Assembly: GCA_007123455.1 (NCBI GenBank)
Contig: SKKZ01000094.1
Span: 1-5,609 of the forward strand
Reading direction: 5' to 3'
Source: Coriobacteriia bacterium
GTDB lineage: Bacteria; Actinomycetota; Coriobacteriia; Anaerosomatales; SLCP01
DNA: 5,609 nucleotides
Position 1 is the stretch's first letter. Each line of letters starts with the position of its first letter. Below the pieces are notes generated by a model, which was not told the DNA's origin, made no database searches, and saw only the letters and a program-made list of their open reading frames with translations. Positions 5,547 to 5,609 of this stretch are shown piece after piece. Both the position numbers and the translations under genes were made by a program.

Positions 5547-5575
5547 TTGAAGTGAAGAGCGGGTTTCCTTCTACT
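5547..5575 (+). promoter_or_regulatory. Candidate promoter for a plus-strand gene beyond the right edge
   Basis: TTGAAG (5547-5552) and TCTACT (5570-5575) are spaced by 17 bp and each match the sigma70 consensus at four of six positions. Initiation near 5582 would overlap a small palindrome GTCT-A-AGAC (5584-5592). It would give a short leader ending in the purine-rich AGAAAGGAAA at the window edge. Confidence 0.35.
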
Positions 5576-5599
5576 CTTGGTGTGTCTAAGACCCGGAGC

Positions 5600-5609
5600 A
5601 GAAAGGAAA
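5600..5609 (+). promoter_or_regulatory. Probable ribosome binding site of a gene starting just past the window
   Basis: The last bases, AGAAAGGAAA, contain AAGGA, the same core that precedes the MoaD/ThiS-like gene here. No start codon follows before the end, so the gene it would serve lies outside. It is supported only by sequence resemblance and by the upstream promoter-like pair. Confidence 0.4.

Overview
The window is G+C-rich, densely coded bacterial chromosome. It holds six protein genes, two of them in a divergent pair and the rest in mixed orientation. Start-codon usage (ATG and GTG), purine-rich Shine-Dalgarno sites and protein flavour fit a high-GC bacterium, most likely an actinobacterial relative. 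That placement is an impression from the proteins, not a measured result. I see no rRNA, tRNA, CRISPR array, insertion sequence or phage gene.

Layout, left to right. (1) 1-476, minus: the N-terminal 158 residues of an NAD(P)-binding, NmrA/YbjT-like SDR protein whose 3' end lies off the window. (2) 477-610: divergent intergenic region with a candidate promoter for the leftward gene and a tiny ORF overlapping the start of the rightward gene. (3) 611-1471, plus: a complete classical SDR oxidoreductase of the retinol-dehydrogenase-like group. (4) 1542-1850, plus: a small MoaD/ThiS-like beta-grasp protein lacking the terminal Gly-Gly, probably co-transcribed with the SDR. (5) 1851-1956: a convergent gap with a perfect 13-bp inverted repeat and a short minus-strand stretch that reads like the C-terminus of a sensor histidine kinase. 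(6) 1957-2370, minus: a small two-helix membrane protein of unknown function. (7) 2371-2601: divergent region carrying a -10-like element and two short perfect hairpins ahead of the helicase. (8) 2602-3861, plus: a complete RhlE-type DEAD-box RNA helicase. (9) 3865-5463, minus: a complete 14-TM DHA2-family (EmrB/QacA) drug:H+ antiporter, convergent with the helicase with only 3 bp between stop codons. (10) 5464-5609: divergent region with a GC-rich hairpin, a candidate rightward promoter and a Shine-Dalgarno at the extreme right edge, implying a plus-strand gene starting just outside.

The genes do not form one obvious pathway. The helicase is an RNA-remodelling housekeeping or stress gene, the MFS pump is an export gene, and the two SDR proteins are redox or NAD(P)-binding enzymes of unknown substrate. 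I find no convincing evidence of a new multi-gene system. The items most worth a second look are the MoaD/ThiS-like protein without a Gly-Gly tail, the histidine-kinase-like remnant, and the structured leader of the helicase.
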